Assembly (NCBI GenBank): GCA_018818595.1
Contig: JAHIRM010000026.1
Span: 1 to 64,000, forward strand
Origin: Bacillota bacterium
Lineage (GTDB): Bacteria; Bacillota_I; Bacilli_A; Izemoplasmatales; Hujiaoplasmataceae
Length of the DNA stretch: 64,000 nucleotides
Direction of reading: 5' to 3'
Positions 27,201-35,789 of this stretch are shown here, one piece after another. The translations under genes were made by a program, and so were the position numbers. How positions within the stretch are numbered: the first letter of the stretch is position 1; each line of letters starts with the position of its first letter. The notes below the pieces were generated by a model, which was not told the origin of the DNA, searched no databases, and saw only the letters and a list, made by a program, of their open reading frames with translations.

Positions 27201-29617
27201 TGCATATCGAAGTAGACTTGTATGGTTTCATTGTCTGTAATATTTAACGTATCGGCTGCTAGTACATGTTCTACCAAATCTGAACCGATAAAATAGTTAA
27301 AATCATATCCTTCAATCAGCGATACCGGTGAAAAATCATTCCCGTATCCAACTTGTGTTGTAATAGTAGATCTAGATTGTTCGATATCTCCTTTTAAGAA
27401 GATTCTTTCAATAGTAACCGTACAGATAAGTTGATTCCATCTTGCATAAAGAATCAAGTTTTCCGCTATTTGATTTTGAGCTGTATATTCATTTCCTTCT
27501 GAGTCTACCCATCCAAGGAACGTAAAGCCAGTTCTGACTGGTGTTTCAAGATTGGTTAAAAAGCCATCATATTTCACCATAAAGAACCCACTTGATGTAT
27601 CCGATGAATCAATCAACGTGACGGTAAAAATTATTCGGTCATAATAAACTTTTAAGACAAGTGATCCGTCTCCTAAAATCGTTCCACTGATTACATTGAA
27701 AGGTGAATCAACCGCGTATGTAAATCCAGAATAAGAGTTAATGATTGCTTCTACTTCTGTATCCGTCACTCCAGGATAGCTTACTTGTTCTCCTAAAGTA
27801 TATAAATCATCGTCGACATTTTCAAAATAATACTCGACCGTATAGGCAAGACTTACTTCACTTGCTTCCCAAATAGCATATAAATTCAAGTTACTAGTCA
27901 ATTGATAAATATCTGAATTCTCATAGGTCGTTCCAAGTCCAGATGAAAGTGTATTCCATCCTTCAAACGTATAACCTAATCTTGTAGGTAGAATAAACGT
28001 TGAAATAGGACTCATATAGGTAACGCTTGCGGTGTTGGAAATTAGAGCATCTCCACCATTTACAAAGAGATTCATTACATAATCGGCATAGTCCCAAATA
28101 GCATAAATTGTTATATTTTGAGTCTGTGTATAGTTTGAGGAAGAAGTGATGTAGTTTGACGCTGTTTCATTTGGATTCAAACTCCATCCAAGGAATTGGT
28201 ATCCCGGTCTAACAGGAGTAGGTAAATAACCAATGCTTGCATTATACAAAACAGGAACCGTCGTTTGACTTACACTTCCTAATTGAGGATCAAGGGTAAT
28301 GGTATAATTATTTGGCGTCCATTTTGCGAAAAGTGCTAGTCCGTTATAAGGCATTGTTGTAAAACTTGCATATTCGTTTAAATAGGCTTCATCTAAATAC
28401 CACCCACCAAAGGTATATCCTGTTTTTGTTGGATTTTCAGGACTCGAGACTACCTCACCAATTGTTTGATTGATGCTTGAAACAGTTGAACCACCAAAGG
28501 TTTCAAAGGTGATTTCATAATCATTTCCTACTAACACAACATTTACTTGAGTGTTTTGCGTGATAGTTGAAAATCCTTTGTCCCATCCACTAAATACATA
28601 TCCTAGTGGTGCTGTATATGCTGGTGCAATGGCATCTAGCCCATAATTGATGGTTTGTGGTCCACCAATCATTTGTCCATTTTCATTATAAAATGAAACT
28701 TGGAACTTCAAAATTGTATAACTGGCTGAAATGGTAAATTCTTCGGTTACAGCTGAAGAAAAATCATATTGAAGTTCATCTTCTCCTACCCAACCTGAAA
28801 AACTGTAATGTTCTTTTGAAGGATCAGTTAAAGGTCTTGAGATGATTTCTCCATATTTGATGATTTCGGTTGTAATATTGCCTTGAAGATCATCAATCGT
28901 GATGGTAAGATACACATCAACGTATACGGATATAACAGACATATCAGATGTAATATCGTCAAAATCAGCCACGTCTCCTAATACTTCATCTTCATAGGTT
29001 TTCCAAACAATCATTTTTCCATCCATTGGAGCTAATACAGAAGATGGAAAGGTTTGAATTTCTTCTCCATAGGTAATCGTAATCACTTCTATCGTTCCAT
29101 TTCCTAAGTTGAAGGTTATATCGTATTCATCAATTTCAAACTCTGCGGTTAAAACAAAATCTGAAGTAACAATCGTGTCATCTTCAAAAAGTGATTCTTC
29201 AAAATACCAGCCTAAAAAATGATATCCGGTTTTTACTGGATCAACTGGCATTGTTATTTCATTTCCATACACAAGGAAAGAAGTAAGATATACTTCTTCA
29301 TCACTCATAAAAGTGATGGTATAGGTTTGTATTTCCCATTTTGCATATAAAGTGATATTTCGTAAAACGGGAGTGGTTTCATCTAAGGGTTGATCTAATT
29401 CTGAATTATAGAACCAACCTAAAAAATCATATCCGATTCTAGAAGCTTCTGGTAAATCAGATAAAGATGAATTTTGTAACACTTTCACACTATCAAGTTG
29501 AATCCCGCTATTTGTTTCAAATGAAATTGTAATCTCTTTTGGGTTACATCCAATTAATAACAATAGCGCTAATACAAATAAACTATAAAACCCAAATTTT
29601 TTCATAAATGTCTTCAT
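24245..29617 (-). CDS. Giant InlB-repeat lipoprotein (1790 residues)
   Basis: This is a very large surface lipoprotein. The lipobox LIGC gives Cys24. Residues about 30-960 contain roughly a dozen InlB/Listeria-Bacteroides-type repeats, each ending in motifs like GYxFxGWY and LYAxW. A fibronectin-III-like segment follows (about 965-1060, TSVSVTWHQT). The C-terminal part of about 700 residues is unique. It contains stretches like SGLPYVKVTSDPDGG and GGAAIHLED that resemble a parallel beta-helix, and it ends in an Ala-rich helical tail. The start has AAGGAG right behind the stop of the preceding gene, so translation is coupled. It is the last gene of an operon with an ABC transporter, which suggests that export, assembly or sensing is linked to this protein (inference). 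Confidence 0.88.
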   Translation of the reverse strand: MKTFMKKFGFYSLFVLALLLLIGCNPKEITISFETNSGIQLDSVKVLQNSSLSDLPEASRIGYDFLGWFYNSELDQPLDETTPVLRNITLYAKWEIQTYTITFMSDEEVYLTSFLVYGNEITMPVDPVKTGYHFLGWYFEESLFEDDTIVTSDFVLTAEFEIDEYDITFNLGNGTIEVITITYGEEIQTFPSSVLAPMDGKMIVWKTYEDEVLGDVADFDDITSDMSVISVYVDVYLTITIDDLQGNITTEIIKYGEIISRPLTDPSKEHYSFSGWVGEDELQYDFSSAVTEEFTISASYTILKFQVSFYNENGQMIGGPQTINYGLDAIAPAYTAPLGYVFSGWDKGFSTITQNTQVNVVLVGNDYEITFETFGGSTVSSINQTIGEVVSSPENPTKTGYTFGGWYLDEAYLNEYASFTTMPYNGLALFAKWTPNNYTITLDPQLGSVSQTTVPVLYNASIGYLPTPVRPGYQFLGWSLNPNETASNYITSSSNYTQTQNITIYAIWDYADYVMNLFVNGGDALISNTASVTYMSPISTFILPTRLGYTFEGWNTLSSGLGTTYENSDIYQLTSNLNLYAIWEASEVSLAYTVEYYFENVDDDLYTLGEQVSYPGVTDTEVEAIINSYSGFTYAVDSPFNVISGTILGDGSLVLKVYYDRIIFTVTLIDSSDTSSGFFMVKYDGFLTNLETPVRTGFTFLGWVDSEGNEYTAQNQIAENLILYARWNQLICTVTIERIFLKGDIEQSRSTITTQVGYGNDFSPVSLIEGYDFNYFIGSDLVEHVLAADTLNITDNETIQVYFDMQSFTINFTQFLSTAEDITMESFTVYYDETFSNLPTLILSGNASYSLVIWNRTVFQNVKSNIDVFAVYYPASGKTVTFTDNGTIKYIISDTDVPTGQIITENSPIWNLQKSGYVFLGWYYDLLGQNPVSITDLDFTLLGSSVNLYALWEQLFPYDDPTDVTVSVSGTSVSVTWHQTTLLGMYPSSFNLLIDGVEYVLTSSNYTRVATSFTYTNVLLDKLKDVGTHHVAVKALGDNLGSLNSAYSVVCEHVVATEEEEISDVEIYDYFIIETTISGNENYIFYTDMTYNFSSKYSFLVLDGNEVISSNQNLLITSGTPGLFEIMMFKTVDNVTTQTLIQGKVVTYINQFQLGKSLTDFNNETTSDNYLNPNFEMYKVGNKNDFYFTLSILNNTGSKVDMNDTVLDFAFYLKTGSTYSLLEGEDLASYVTQKTGYLFKFTTLATGRQFKVEIAPRYQSLEMTVPTRTFEFVVEDAYNAFTNAQLQVLFKNLSVHHIILHSDITALVDPLYLNEDGSPMNGYSQVLPSGTIDYRGNVYQRVGVSNNDSLVLDGNYFTIDGSGLPYVKVTSDPDGGYTDVGVGTGSTYGIVSVQIGIFCYNVTPDPTKVLINNDNAVYYSNLTILGNTTTPSVNYSLSAEEILYQEQLMSINSGGLAGVMTRNGSTYLENVNIGYTTIACFLTAYGYKLDGVTSISTNTNYVRIYDSWANSFYDYGSPMIDIKNSDIGSSGGAAIHLEDVRPGNSGIENITVTIDDSTVINNWISGDEAWFKAFGFSGLALLLKSQAEVELNKMDKSIIHLEENQITGALSEKINFIILSRDMDSAVTEDEFFNQTSGSEIVLHLEDETGVNTLARAFNFLQTDFRSTQVTPGTLLSPVGIYSSSAAFYAAFNTVCQDLSYLAGYGYTAQDIAELAINVVYIASFYNLSLPQAENVVGAIGEYGLTVSQAVAAVVGESMPAQPKYLEIAQEAAGLGKVQLILEYGAQAPL

Positions 29618-29629
29618 TGTAATTTCTCC

Positions 29630-30073
29630 TTAATCAAATATATCATCAGGGATGTCAACTTGTCCTGACGCTCTAAAAACGAGTGTTACTGTATCAGTTT
29701 TTTCGGTATTCTTGTCGGTGATTGTAATCGATACTGTGTCTTTTTGAGAGAACGCTACGTAGACTAGATTCCCTTGTACAATTGCGGCGACACTTTCTTC
29801 ATTGGTCCTTACGATTAAATAAGCATAAGCGTTGGACGGTAAATACTCAAATCCGATTTGAATCTCATAATTGGTTTCCAAGTCTGTGATAATGTCTTCT
29901 ACAAAAATGATTTTGTCTCCACTTTCATTTGTGATGATTCTATCATCAGAAAAGAAAATGGAATTCATCGTTATATTGTCAGAAGGATCTGGAGAAGCAC
30001 CCCAAACGCCTACCGCCATGATCGACAATACCCCAAGCATGAAAACGATAAATATTAATGCTTTTCTATTCAT
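29630..30073 (-). CDS. Small exported protein with Ig-like fold
   Basis: This is a 147-residue protein with an N-terminal signal or anchor segment (about residues 5-25, AVGVWGAS possibly cleaved). One beta-rich domain of about 110 residues follows and resembles bacterial Ig-like modules (VSITITDKNTEKTDTVTLVF). No Cys lipobox is present. GAGGTGAG serves as ribosome-binding site and overlaps the TGA stop of the preceding permease gene. The gene is sandwiched between the permease and the giant InlB-repeat lipoprotein, with spacings of about a dozen bases. A role with either neighbour is likely, but the function is unknown. Confidence 0.75.
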   Translation of the reverse strand: MNRKALIFIVFMLGVLSIMAVGVWGASPDPSDNITMNSIFFSDDRIITNESGDKIIFVEDIITDLETNYEIQIGFEYLPSNAYAYLIVRTNEESVAAIVQGNLVYVAFSQKDTVSITITDKNTEKTDTVTLVFRASGQVDIPDDIFD

Positions 30074-30084
30074 ACTCTCTCACC

Positions 30085-31695
30085 TCAAAACTCAATATCG
30101 ATAAAATACGCATTTAAAAAATAATGAAACGAAATCACTCTAAATACTAAAAACAAAAGCGAAATAATAATCGTTATCGTCCAAGCTAAATCTGGAGCGA
30201 CAAAACTCAAAACTCCAAATATAACAGCAATGATTAAACTTAAAACAAACCCAATCGTTACTGATTTTGAAACATTTTGATTGTTACTTAAGGAGCCTGT
30301 GGCTGCATATTCACTGAGTTTTGGATTTAATACATCGATTTGTAAACTCCAGATGATATGACTTGAATTGATAATTAATATCACAATCATCATAGGCCAC
30401 AACGAAGAGGCGGGAAAGTTTTGAAGAGAAATCCGAAACATGATAAAACTCAAAATAATCATACAAGAAGAAAATAAGAGATTAAACATGATTTTCGCCC
30501 AAGCCACTTGATGCGTATTAGAAGGCGATGTTTTTAATAAAACAAACTCATACCCTTCCAGTGTAATTGCTGACGCAGATGCCGTATTTGAAGAAGTAAT
30601 AATAAATAAACTTATCATTAAATCAAAAACGATCACCAGTGAATTTCCAAGAGAAATTCTTGGTATTCCCATGTAGATATAGTTTAAAACATATAATACA
30701 AAGGGAAACAATAAAAGCATGGCATAATTGGATAACAATTCATTGATGCTTCTGCTTGTGATAAGCCATTCTTTTTTGACAAACGTTCGAAAAATACTTT
30801 TATTTGGAATGTATTTTGAAACATGTACTTGATTGGAAGCGGATTCTAGTGATTTTGATGTTAATCTAAAATAAAGTGGCCTAGAAACTAGAAAGACTAG
30901 AAGCAATAAGACAAAAGCAGTTCCAAATACAATCAAGTAATTCACTGCCACATTAATTCCAAAAAGAAGTTTTCCAATTAGCCCATAAATGGTGGAGTAC
31001 CTAGCGCTCGATTGCATAAAGATTGCAATGACACTGATAAACCGGTTATATAAAGGCACAATTCGGATAGGAGTTGGAATACTTGATACAAGTGTTGTCA
31101 CAAAATAAAAAATAAGGAAAACCAATGCAAATACCATCACCAAAAGTAAGATATTCCGATTGGAAAAGAAATTTTTTAAATACGTGATGGGAAGTGAAAG
31201 AAGCGCACTGATTAACACTGATATCATTGGCATGATTAAAACCATTGGTATAATGTTTAAATAATAATACCACTGCATATTATTGATAAAACCAAAACCT
31301 ATCAGTAGTGGAATTAAAAAGAACAGATTTTTAACAAACTCATGAACGTAAAACACCATGAGTTTGCTGACAAATACTTCATCATTCTTTACAGGAAAAG
31401 ATAATAATATTTGATTGTCTTTGCTAATATATAAATCCACAATCAAGCCATTCGTTGTGGCTATGATACTAAGCACTTGTGTAAAGAATAAAATAAAGAT
31501 AACAAAATACACATTAACTGGGATATATAAGATGCCTTTAATAACATATAAAGCGAGTGCCATAACGATAGTAACAATGATAATCATTAAAAGACTTAAG
31601 GCAACTTTAGCTATAAATCTTTTATTATGAATGAATTTGAAATTGATTTTGTTTGACAGCTGCATCTTCGTTAAAATCAGCAGGCGATTCCACAT
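30085..31695 (-). CDS. ABC transporter permease
   Basis: This is a 536-residue polytopic membrane protein with about ten to twelve hydrophobic segments. It is built like the large putative ABC exporter permeases (two halves, charged loops between, SRPLYFRLTSKSLESA in the middle). It lies one base downstream of the gene for an ABC ATPase fusion. Its AAGGAG ribosome-binding site is inside the end of that gene, so it is very probably the transport partner. The stop codon is TGA, which confirms standard stop usage. The substrate is unknown. The two following genes encode an exported Ig-like protein and a giant lipoprotein, so a role in envelope assembly is possible. Confidence 0.8.
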   Translation of the reverse strand: MWNRLLILTKMQLSNKINFKFIHNKRFIAKVALSLLMIIIVTIVMALALYVIKGILYIPVNVYFVIFILFFTQVLSIIATTNGLIVDLYISKDNQILLSFPVKNDEVFVSKLMVFYVHEFVKNLFFLIPLLIGFGFINNMQWYYYLNIIPMVLIMPMISVLISALLSLPITYLKNFFSNRNILLLVMVFALVFLIFYFVTTLVSSIPTPIRIVPLYNRFISVIAIFMQSSARYSTIYGLIGKLLFGINVAVNYLIVFGTAFVLLLLVFLVSRPLYFRLTSKSLESASNQVHVSKYIPNKSIFRTFVKKEWLITSRSINELLSNYAMLLLFPFVLYVLNYIYMGIPRISLGNSLVIVFDLMISLFIITSSNTASASAITLEGYEFVLLKTSPSNTHQVAWAKIMFNLLFSSCMIILSFIMFRISLQNFPASSLWPMMIVILIINSSHIIWSLQIDVLNPKLSEYAATGSLSNNQNVSKSVTIGFVLSLIIAVIFGVLSFVAPDLAWTITIIISLLFLVFRVISFHYFLNAYFIDIEF

Positions 31696-31696
31696 A

Positions 31697-33895
31697 TTAA
31701 GTCACTCCTTTTATGGTTTGTTTTGCAACGCTGTCCATATAGAGTTGTTCTAAAGAAGTGCCAGTGGCTAATAAGTCTTTGATTACATATACGCCTTCTA
31801 ATTTTCCTTTTCCAATAATGGCAATTCGGTCACAAATCTTTTCAACCACTTCAATAACGTGAGATGAAAAGAAGACGATGTTGCCTTTGTTGGCATGTTC
31901 TCTCATGCATTCTTTAATTTGAAATGCACTAGTAGGATCAAGTCCTGTTAGAGGTTCATCTAAAATCCATACTTTTGGTTGGTGGATGAGAGATGCGATA
32001 ACGACAAGTTTTTGTTTCATTCCATGGGAGTAACTTTTAATTTCGTTATCGATTGCAAAAGCTAAAGCGAATCGTTCTAAATATTTTTCTAAACGTTCTT
32101 CTCTTTCTTCTTTTGAGACTTTATATAAATCCGCAACATAATGAATGTATTCTCTTCCGGTTAGTTTTTCGTAGACTGCGTGATTATCGGATACATATCC
32201 AATATGAAGTTTTGCTTCTAAGGGTTGCGTTTTTATGGAATACCCACAAATTTCCATTTCGCCTTCTGTAATGGATTGAATACCAACTAAACTTTTAATG
32301 GTCGTCGATTTTCCTGCGCCATTATGTCCTAAAAACCCAAAGACTTCTCCCGCATAGACTTCTAAAGAGAAATCGTCAACTGCTTTGTTTTTTGATGATC
32401 CATATTGTTTTGAAAAATGAGATATTTTCAACATGTCTATTCCTCCTGGGTTGATGGGTTCGGTTAATTTTCTACCATTTAAAGCTTTTTTTAGATTTAA
32501 CACATCCATGTTCATTTTTTTGCGTTTTAAGATAAGATTGTAATAACGATCCGCAAATTGGAAGATTCCATCGTATACATACCAGCTCATAAACATTAAG
32601 AAGATGAACCCAAAGAAATATAGAACCTGGAACAACCAGAAAAAAACAAAGGTTAATTCTTTAAACTGAAATGAAATCGTGTTATGATATTGAACACTTT
32701 CAAGCCCTAGTTTTGATGGGATAAAACTTGAATAGGTAAAGAAATAATCGACTGATTCAAAATTATTAATCCAAGCATTGATAAACACGACAAATACGTA
32801 ATAGATTGAGAAGATTCCAATTGCTTTAATCATTAGTTTGAGCGTAGGGCGTTCAAACGTATGAAAAGCAACTCCTAAAATTGGAATGACTAATACATAA
32901 ATATGATTGTACCAGTAATGAACGACACCAGATGAATATAAGTCTGAGGTATAGTTTGGTAAAAGAATCGCCATGAAAGCTCCTAGGACATTAGCAAAGT
33001 AATTAAAATAGAAAACACCTTTCCATTTAAATACAAATGAAATCATCATAAGTAAAATCGCTGTATTACATAGATGAAGTGGAAGCGAACCAATTCCAGT
33101 TCTTCTTATATAGAAATATTGGAAAAAAGCTGCTAAGACCAAAAACATAAGCATAAGATTTCTATCTTCTTGTGTTTTGGAAAACATCACAAAATAAGCA
33201 GCAATGATAAAAGCAAACGAAAAAACAATTAATAATAAGTGCTCATTATTAAAATCTAAAGGCGAATCGCCATAATTTCCTAGCAGGTTATATAAAAGCG
33301 ATTCTGGCATTAAGGCAAAACAGGAAAGAATGAATACAACGATAAGGGTTAATATATCTTTCTTTGTCACTTTACTCTTTGTTTGAATTAAAGTAATAAG
33401 ATTCATAATGGATAAAATAAGCAAAAACACAATCACAAGCGCAAACTGAATTCCTCTTAATGAAAAAAGAGTGTAAGCATCGTTTCCAAAGAAAGCAATC
33501 ATATGACTCTTAAAAAAAATGATGTCAAGAATTCCTACGACGATTCCAAATGAAGCCATCATCCATTTTAAAAAACGTTGTTTGAAAAATGATCCAACAA
33601 TTCCCCACGCAACCACTACGGCAGTTAACCATCTTAAAAGAATCATCACAACAGTCATTAAACGTGAAAAAACCCACGTTGCCTGAGCATCAATGGGTGT
33701 TCTGATATCTATAAAAAACAAATTAAATGTGCTGTCTATGGAATCTGTGAAAAAAAACGAAATTATATAGACAAAAAACAGTAAAAGTGAGAGAACCTTT
33801 AGCAGTTTATCTGTCTTAACATATTGTTTTTTTAATAAAAACAGACTGATTGTAATTCCAAGGATGACTCCCAGTAATATACTAGTGTACATCAT
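31697..33895 (-). CDS. YwaF-like membrane domain fused to ABC ATPase
   Basis: The N-terminal half (residues about 1-470) has around twelve hydrophobic segments. It carries the SLPLHLCNTAILL motif of the YwaF/TIGR02206 integral membrane family. From residue 488 an ABC ATPase follows, with Walker A GHNGAGKST, signature SHGMKQK, Walker B ILDEPLTGLDP and a switch His in FSSH. The fusion is unusual, because YwaF proteins normally stand alone. Within the frame, AGGAGG followed seven bases later by ATG at 32434 would give a separate 245-residue ATPase of normal size. The cell may therefore make both a fusion and a free ATPase. The ATPase would drive the permease encoded one base downstream. GGAG supports the start at 33895; a second Met follows immediately. 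Confidence 0.85.
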   Translation of the reverse strand: MMYTSILLGVILGITISLFLLKKQYVKTDKLLKVLSLLLFFVYIISFFFTDSIDSTFNLFFIDIRTPIDAQATWVFSRLMTVVMILLRWLTAVVVAWGIVGSFFKQRFLKWMMASFGIVVGILDIIFFKSHMIAFFGNDAYTLFSLRGIQFALVIVFLLILSIMNLITLIQTKSKVTKKDILTLIVVFILSCFALMPESLLYNLLGNYGDSPLDFNNEHLLLIVFSFAFIIAAYFVMFSKTQEDRNLMLMFLVLAAFFQYFYIRRTGIGSLPLHLCNTAILLMMISFVFKWKGVFYFNYFANVLGAFMAILLPNYTSDLYSSGVVHYWYNHIYVLVIPILGVAFHTFERPTLKLMIKAIGIFSIYYVFVVFINAWINNFESVDYFFTYSSFIPSKLGLESVQYHNTISFQFKELTFVFFWLFQVLYFFGFIFLMFMSWYVYDGIFQFADRYYNLILKRKKMNMDVLNLKKALNGRKLTEPINPGGIDMLKISHFSKQYGSSKNKAVDDFSLEVYAGEVFGFLGHNGAGKSTTIKSLVGIQSITEGEMEICGYSIKTQPLEAKLHIGYVSDNHAVYEKLTGREYIHYVADLYKVSKEEREERLEKYLERFALAFAIDNEIKSYSHGMKQKLVVIASLIHQPKVWILDEPLTGLDPTSAFQIKECMREHANKGNIVFFSSHVIEVVEKICDRIAIIGKGKLEGVYVIKDLLATGTSLEQLYMDSVAKQTIKGVT
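32434..32449 (-). promoter_or_regulatory. Internal ribosome-binding site and ATG inside the fusion gene
   Basis: AGGAGG is followed seven bases later by the in-frame ATG at 32434, exactly where the ABC ATPase domain begins (MLKISHFSKQYG). The spacing equals that of true starts in this window. Confidence 0.6.
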
Positions 33896-34182
33896 GTTTT
33901 CTCCATATCTTTATATAACATATAAAATCTTGTAAAAATAGTGTGTGTTTCTTGTTTATTTGTATATGGTTGAAATCAATGAATATTAAGCTCTATATAA
34001 TATATCACATTGTATTAAATATTACAATATTTCACTTCGAGAAAACGTTATTATAATGAGAATATTATAAATGTTATTCTCTAATGAAATCTTCATACTC
34101 CCTATAAACAATTAAGGTCTCCTCTTTATTGGCAATATCTAACATTCCTAAGATTTAAGAAATATGATTCTGATAAACTGAT

Positions 34183-34701
34183 TTAAATCTTTTCAACTTC
34201 CAAGTAACCTTCATTAAAGGTCGCAACCGTTACTTTAACCATTATTTCATCTTTTACAGGTCTGTCTCTATAATCCGCATCAACAGACGCAATTCGATCC
34301 ACTTCTTCTATGCCTTCTATTACCTTACCAAACCCAGCGTATTGTCCATCTAAGTGAGGCGAGTCTTGATGCATGATAAAAAATTGAGAACCAGCTGAAT
34401 TAGGATGTTGTGATCTTGCCATGGATATAACTCCTCTTACATGCGTCAAAGAGTTGTGAAATCCGTTTGATGAAAACTCTCCTTTTATGCTATACCCAGG
34501 TCCCCCCATACCACTTCCTTCAGGGTCTCCACCTTGAATCATAAAGTTTTCAATTACACGATGAAATTTGACACCATCGTAAAACCCTTTTTTTACCAAA
34601 CTGATAAAGTTGTTAACGGTATTTGGTGCAATGTCGGGATATAACTCTATTTTAATTATATTTTTGCTTTCCATTTCTATCGTTACTACTGCATTGTTCA
34701 T
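34183..34701 (-). CDS. ppiB: Cyclophilin-type peptidyl-prolyl isomerase
   Basis: This is a cytoplasmic proline cis-trans isomerase that aids protein folding. The 172 residues match a single-domain bacterial cyclophilin. Active-site residues are visible: Arg48 (FHRVI), Phe53, Met54 and Gln56 (FMIQGGDP), SMAR at 93-96, SQFFI at 105-109 and HLDGQYAGFGKV. The position of Trp121 in human cyclophilin A is His here, as in many bacterial forms, so lower cyclosporin affinity would be expected. GAAAGGAG supports the start. It is a single gene, divergent from the YtrA-type operon. About 70 bases downstream, a 23-codon open stretch (34155-34084) loosely resembles part of DUF1653. Confidence 0.95.
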   Translation of the reverse strand: MNNAVVTIEMESKNIIKIELYPDIAPNTVNNFISLVKKGFYDGVKFHRVIENFMIQGGDPEGSGMGGPGYSIKGEFSSNGFHNSLTHVRGVISMARSQHPNSAGSQFFIMHQDSPHLDGQYAGFGKVIEGIEEVDRIASVDADYRDRPVKDEIMVKVTVATFNEGYLEVEKI

Positions 34702-34857
34702 ACATTTCTCCTTTCAATTATCCTCTTATGAATACTCTTTGACAAAAAAATTCTATAAATCTTTAAAAGTCTTCCATCAAAGATCTACCCATCCATATTA
34801 TACTTTTTTATTTCTTTTTTTGATAGAAGTTATTCTATTTTTCTATTCTAATATTTC

Positions 34858-34886
34858 TTGACACTCATTCACTTATTGTGTATACT
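34858..34886 (+). promoter_or_regulatory. Promoter of the YtrA-type ABC operon
   Basis: TTGACA at 34858-34863 and TATACT at 34881-34886 are separated by 17 bases. The start codon lies 40 bases downstream. Confidence 0.8.
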
Positions 34887-34906
34887 GTATATGTACAACA
34901 TACACA
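34877..34906 (+). promoter_or_regulatory. Likely GntR/YtrA operator
   Basis: TGTGTAT at 34877-34883 and ATACACA at 34900-34906 form an inverted repeat with a further internal dyad (TGTA..TACA). It overlaps the -10 box. The operon's last gene encodes a YtrA-type GntR repressor, so autorepression is likely. Confidence 0.6.
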
Positions 34907-34925
34907 GTTGAAAGAAGGCGTTTTT

Positions 34926-35789
34926 ATGAACGTATTAGAAGTTAAAAATCTCAGAAAAGAGTATCCAAAGTTTACTTTAGATGACATCTCCTTTTGTATT
35001 CCAAAAGGATATATCATGGGATTTATTGGAGAAAATGGTGCAGGAAAAACTACAACATTAAAGGCGATGTTAAATATCATTAGTAAAGATGGTGGTCATG
35101 TTTCTATCTTTGGAAAAGATATCGACGAATTTGAAATTGAGATTAAAAAGGACATCGCATTCATGTCAGGAAAATCTTTTTATCCCAAACGAAAAATTAA
35201 AGAAATTACAAGTGTCTTTAAGCGATTTTATTTGAATTTTGATGAAGAAATATACCTAAATTATTTAAAAAAATTTAACTTAGATCCAGAGAAAAAAATG
35301 GATGAATTATCTCAAGGAATGAGTTTGAAATATTCCATTGCTTTAGCCTTATCCCATCATGCTAAATTAATTATTCTTGATGAACCTACTAGCGGATTAG
35401 ACCCAGTTGCAAGAGATTCTTTACTTGAGCTTTTTCAAAGCATTATTGAGGATGGAGAAGTTAGCATTTTGTTTTCTACACACATAACCAGCGACTTAGA
35501 AAAAAGTGCTGATTACATTACATTTATTCAAAATGGAAAGATTGTCGAAAGTTTACCAAAAGATGATTTAATTGAAAAATACAAACTCATAAATGGCGAT
35601 TTCGACGCACTTGATTCTATTAAGAATAATTTGATATCCTATAAGAAAAACGCATTTGGTTTTACAGGTTTAATCAAAAAAGAGTATTTAAAAGAAAACA
35701 CTCAAATTAGAGTTGGTGTTCCAAGCTTAGATGACATCATGATCTATTATTCAGAGAGGAAAAATCAAAATGAAAAACTTAATTTATAA
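34926..35789 (+). CDS. ABC transporter ATP-binding protein (YtrB-like)
   Basis: This is the cytoplasmic ATPase of an ABC-2 type exporter. Motifs are Walker A GENGAGKTT (35-43), signature LSQGM (128-132, a variant of LSGGQ common in this subgroup), Walker B LIILDEP (148-154) and the switch His186. The length of 287 residues includes an extra C-terminal domain of about 80 residues. AGAAGG seven bases upstream supports the ATG at 34926. It is the first gene of a three-gene operon with a permease and a GntR regulator, the arrangement of the Bacillus ytr/bcr-like systems that respond to cell-envelope stress. The substrate is unknown. It overlaps the permease gene by 20 bases. Confidence 0.92.
   Translation: MNVLEVKNLRKEYPKFTLDDISFCIPKGYIMGFIGENGAGKTTTLKAMLNIISKDGGHVSIFGKDIDEFEIEIKKDIAFMSGKSFYPKRKIKEITSVFKRFYLNFDEEIYLNYLKKFNLDPEKKMDELSQGMSLKYSIALALSHHAKLIILDEPTSGLDPVARDSLLELFQSIIEDGEVSILFSTHITSDLEKSADYITFIQNGKIVESLPKDDLIEKYKLINGDFDALDSIKNNLISYKKNAFGFTGLIKKEYLKENTQIRVGVPSLDDIMIYYSERKNQNEKLNL

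Noticed and set aside
34084-34155. 23-codon minus-strand stretch resembling part of DUF1653 (IANKEETLIVYREYED)
   Set aside because: The similarity is short, the start abuts its ribosome-binding-like sequence, and no upstream remainder is visible; mentioned only as a possible relic.
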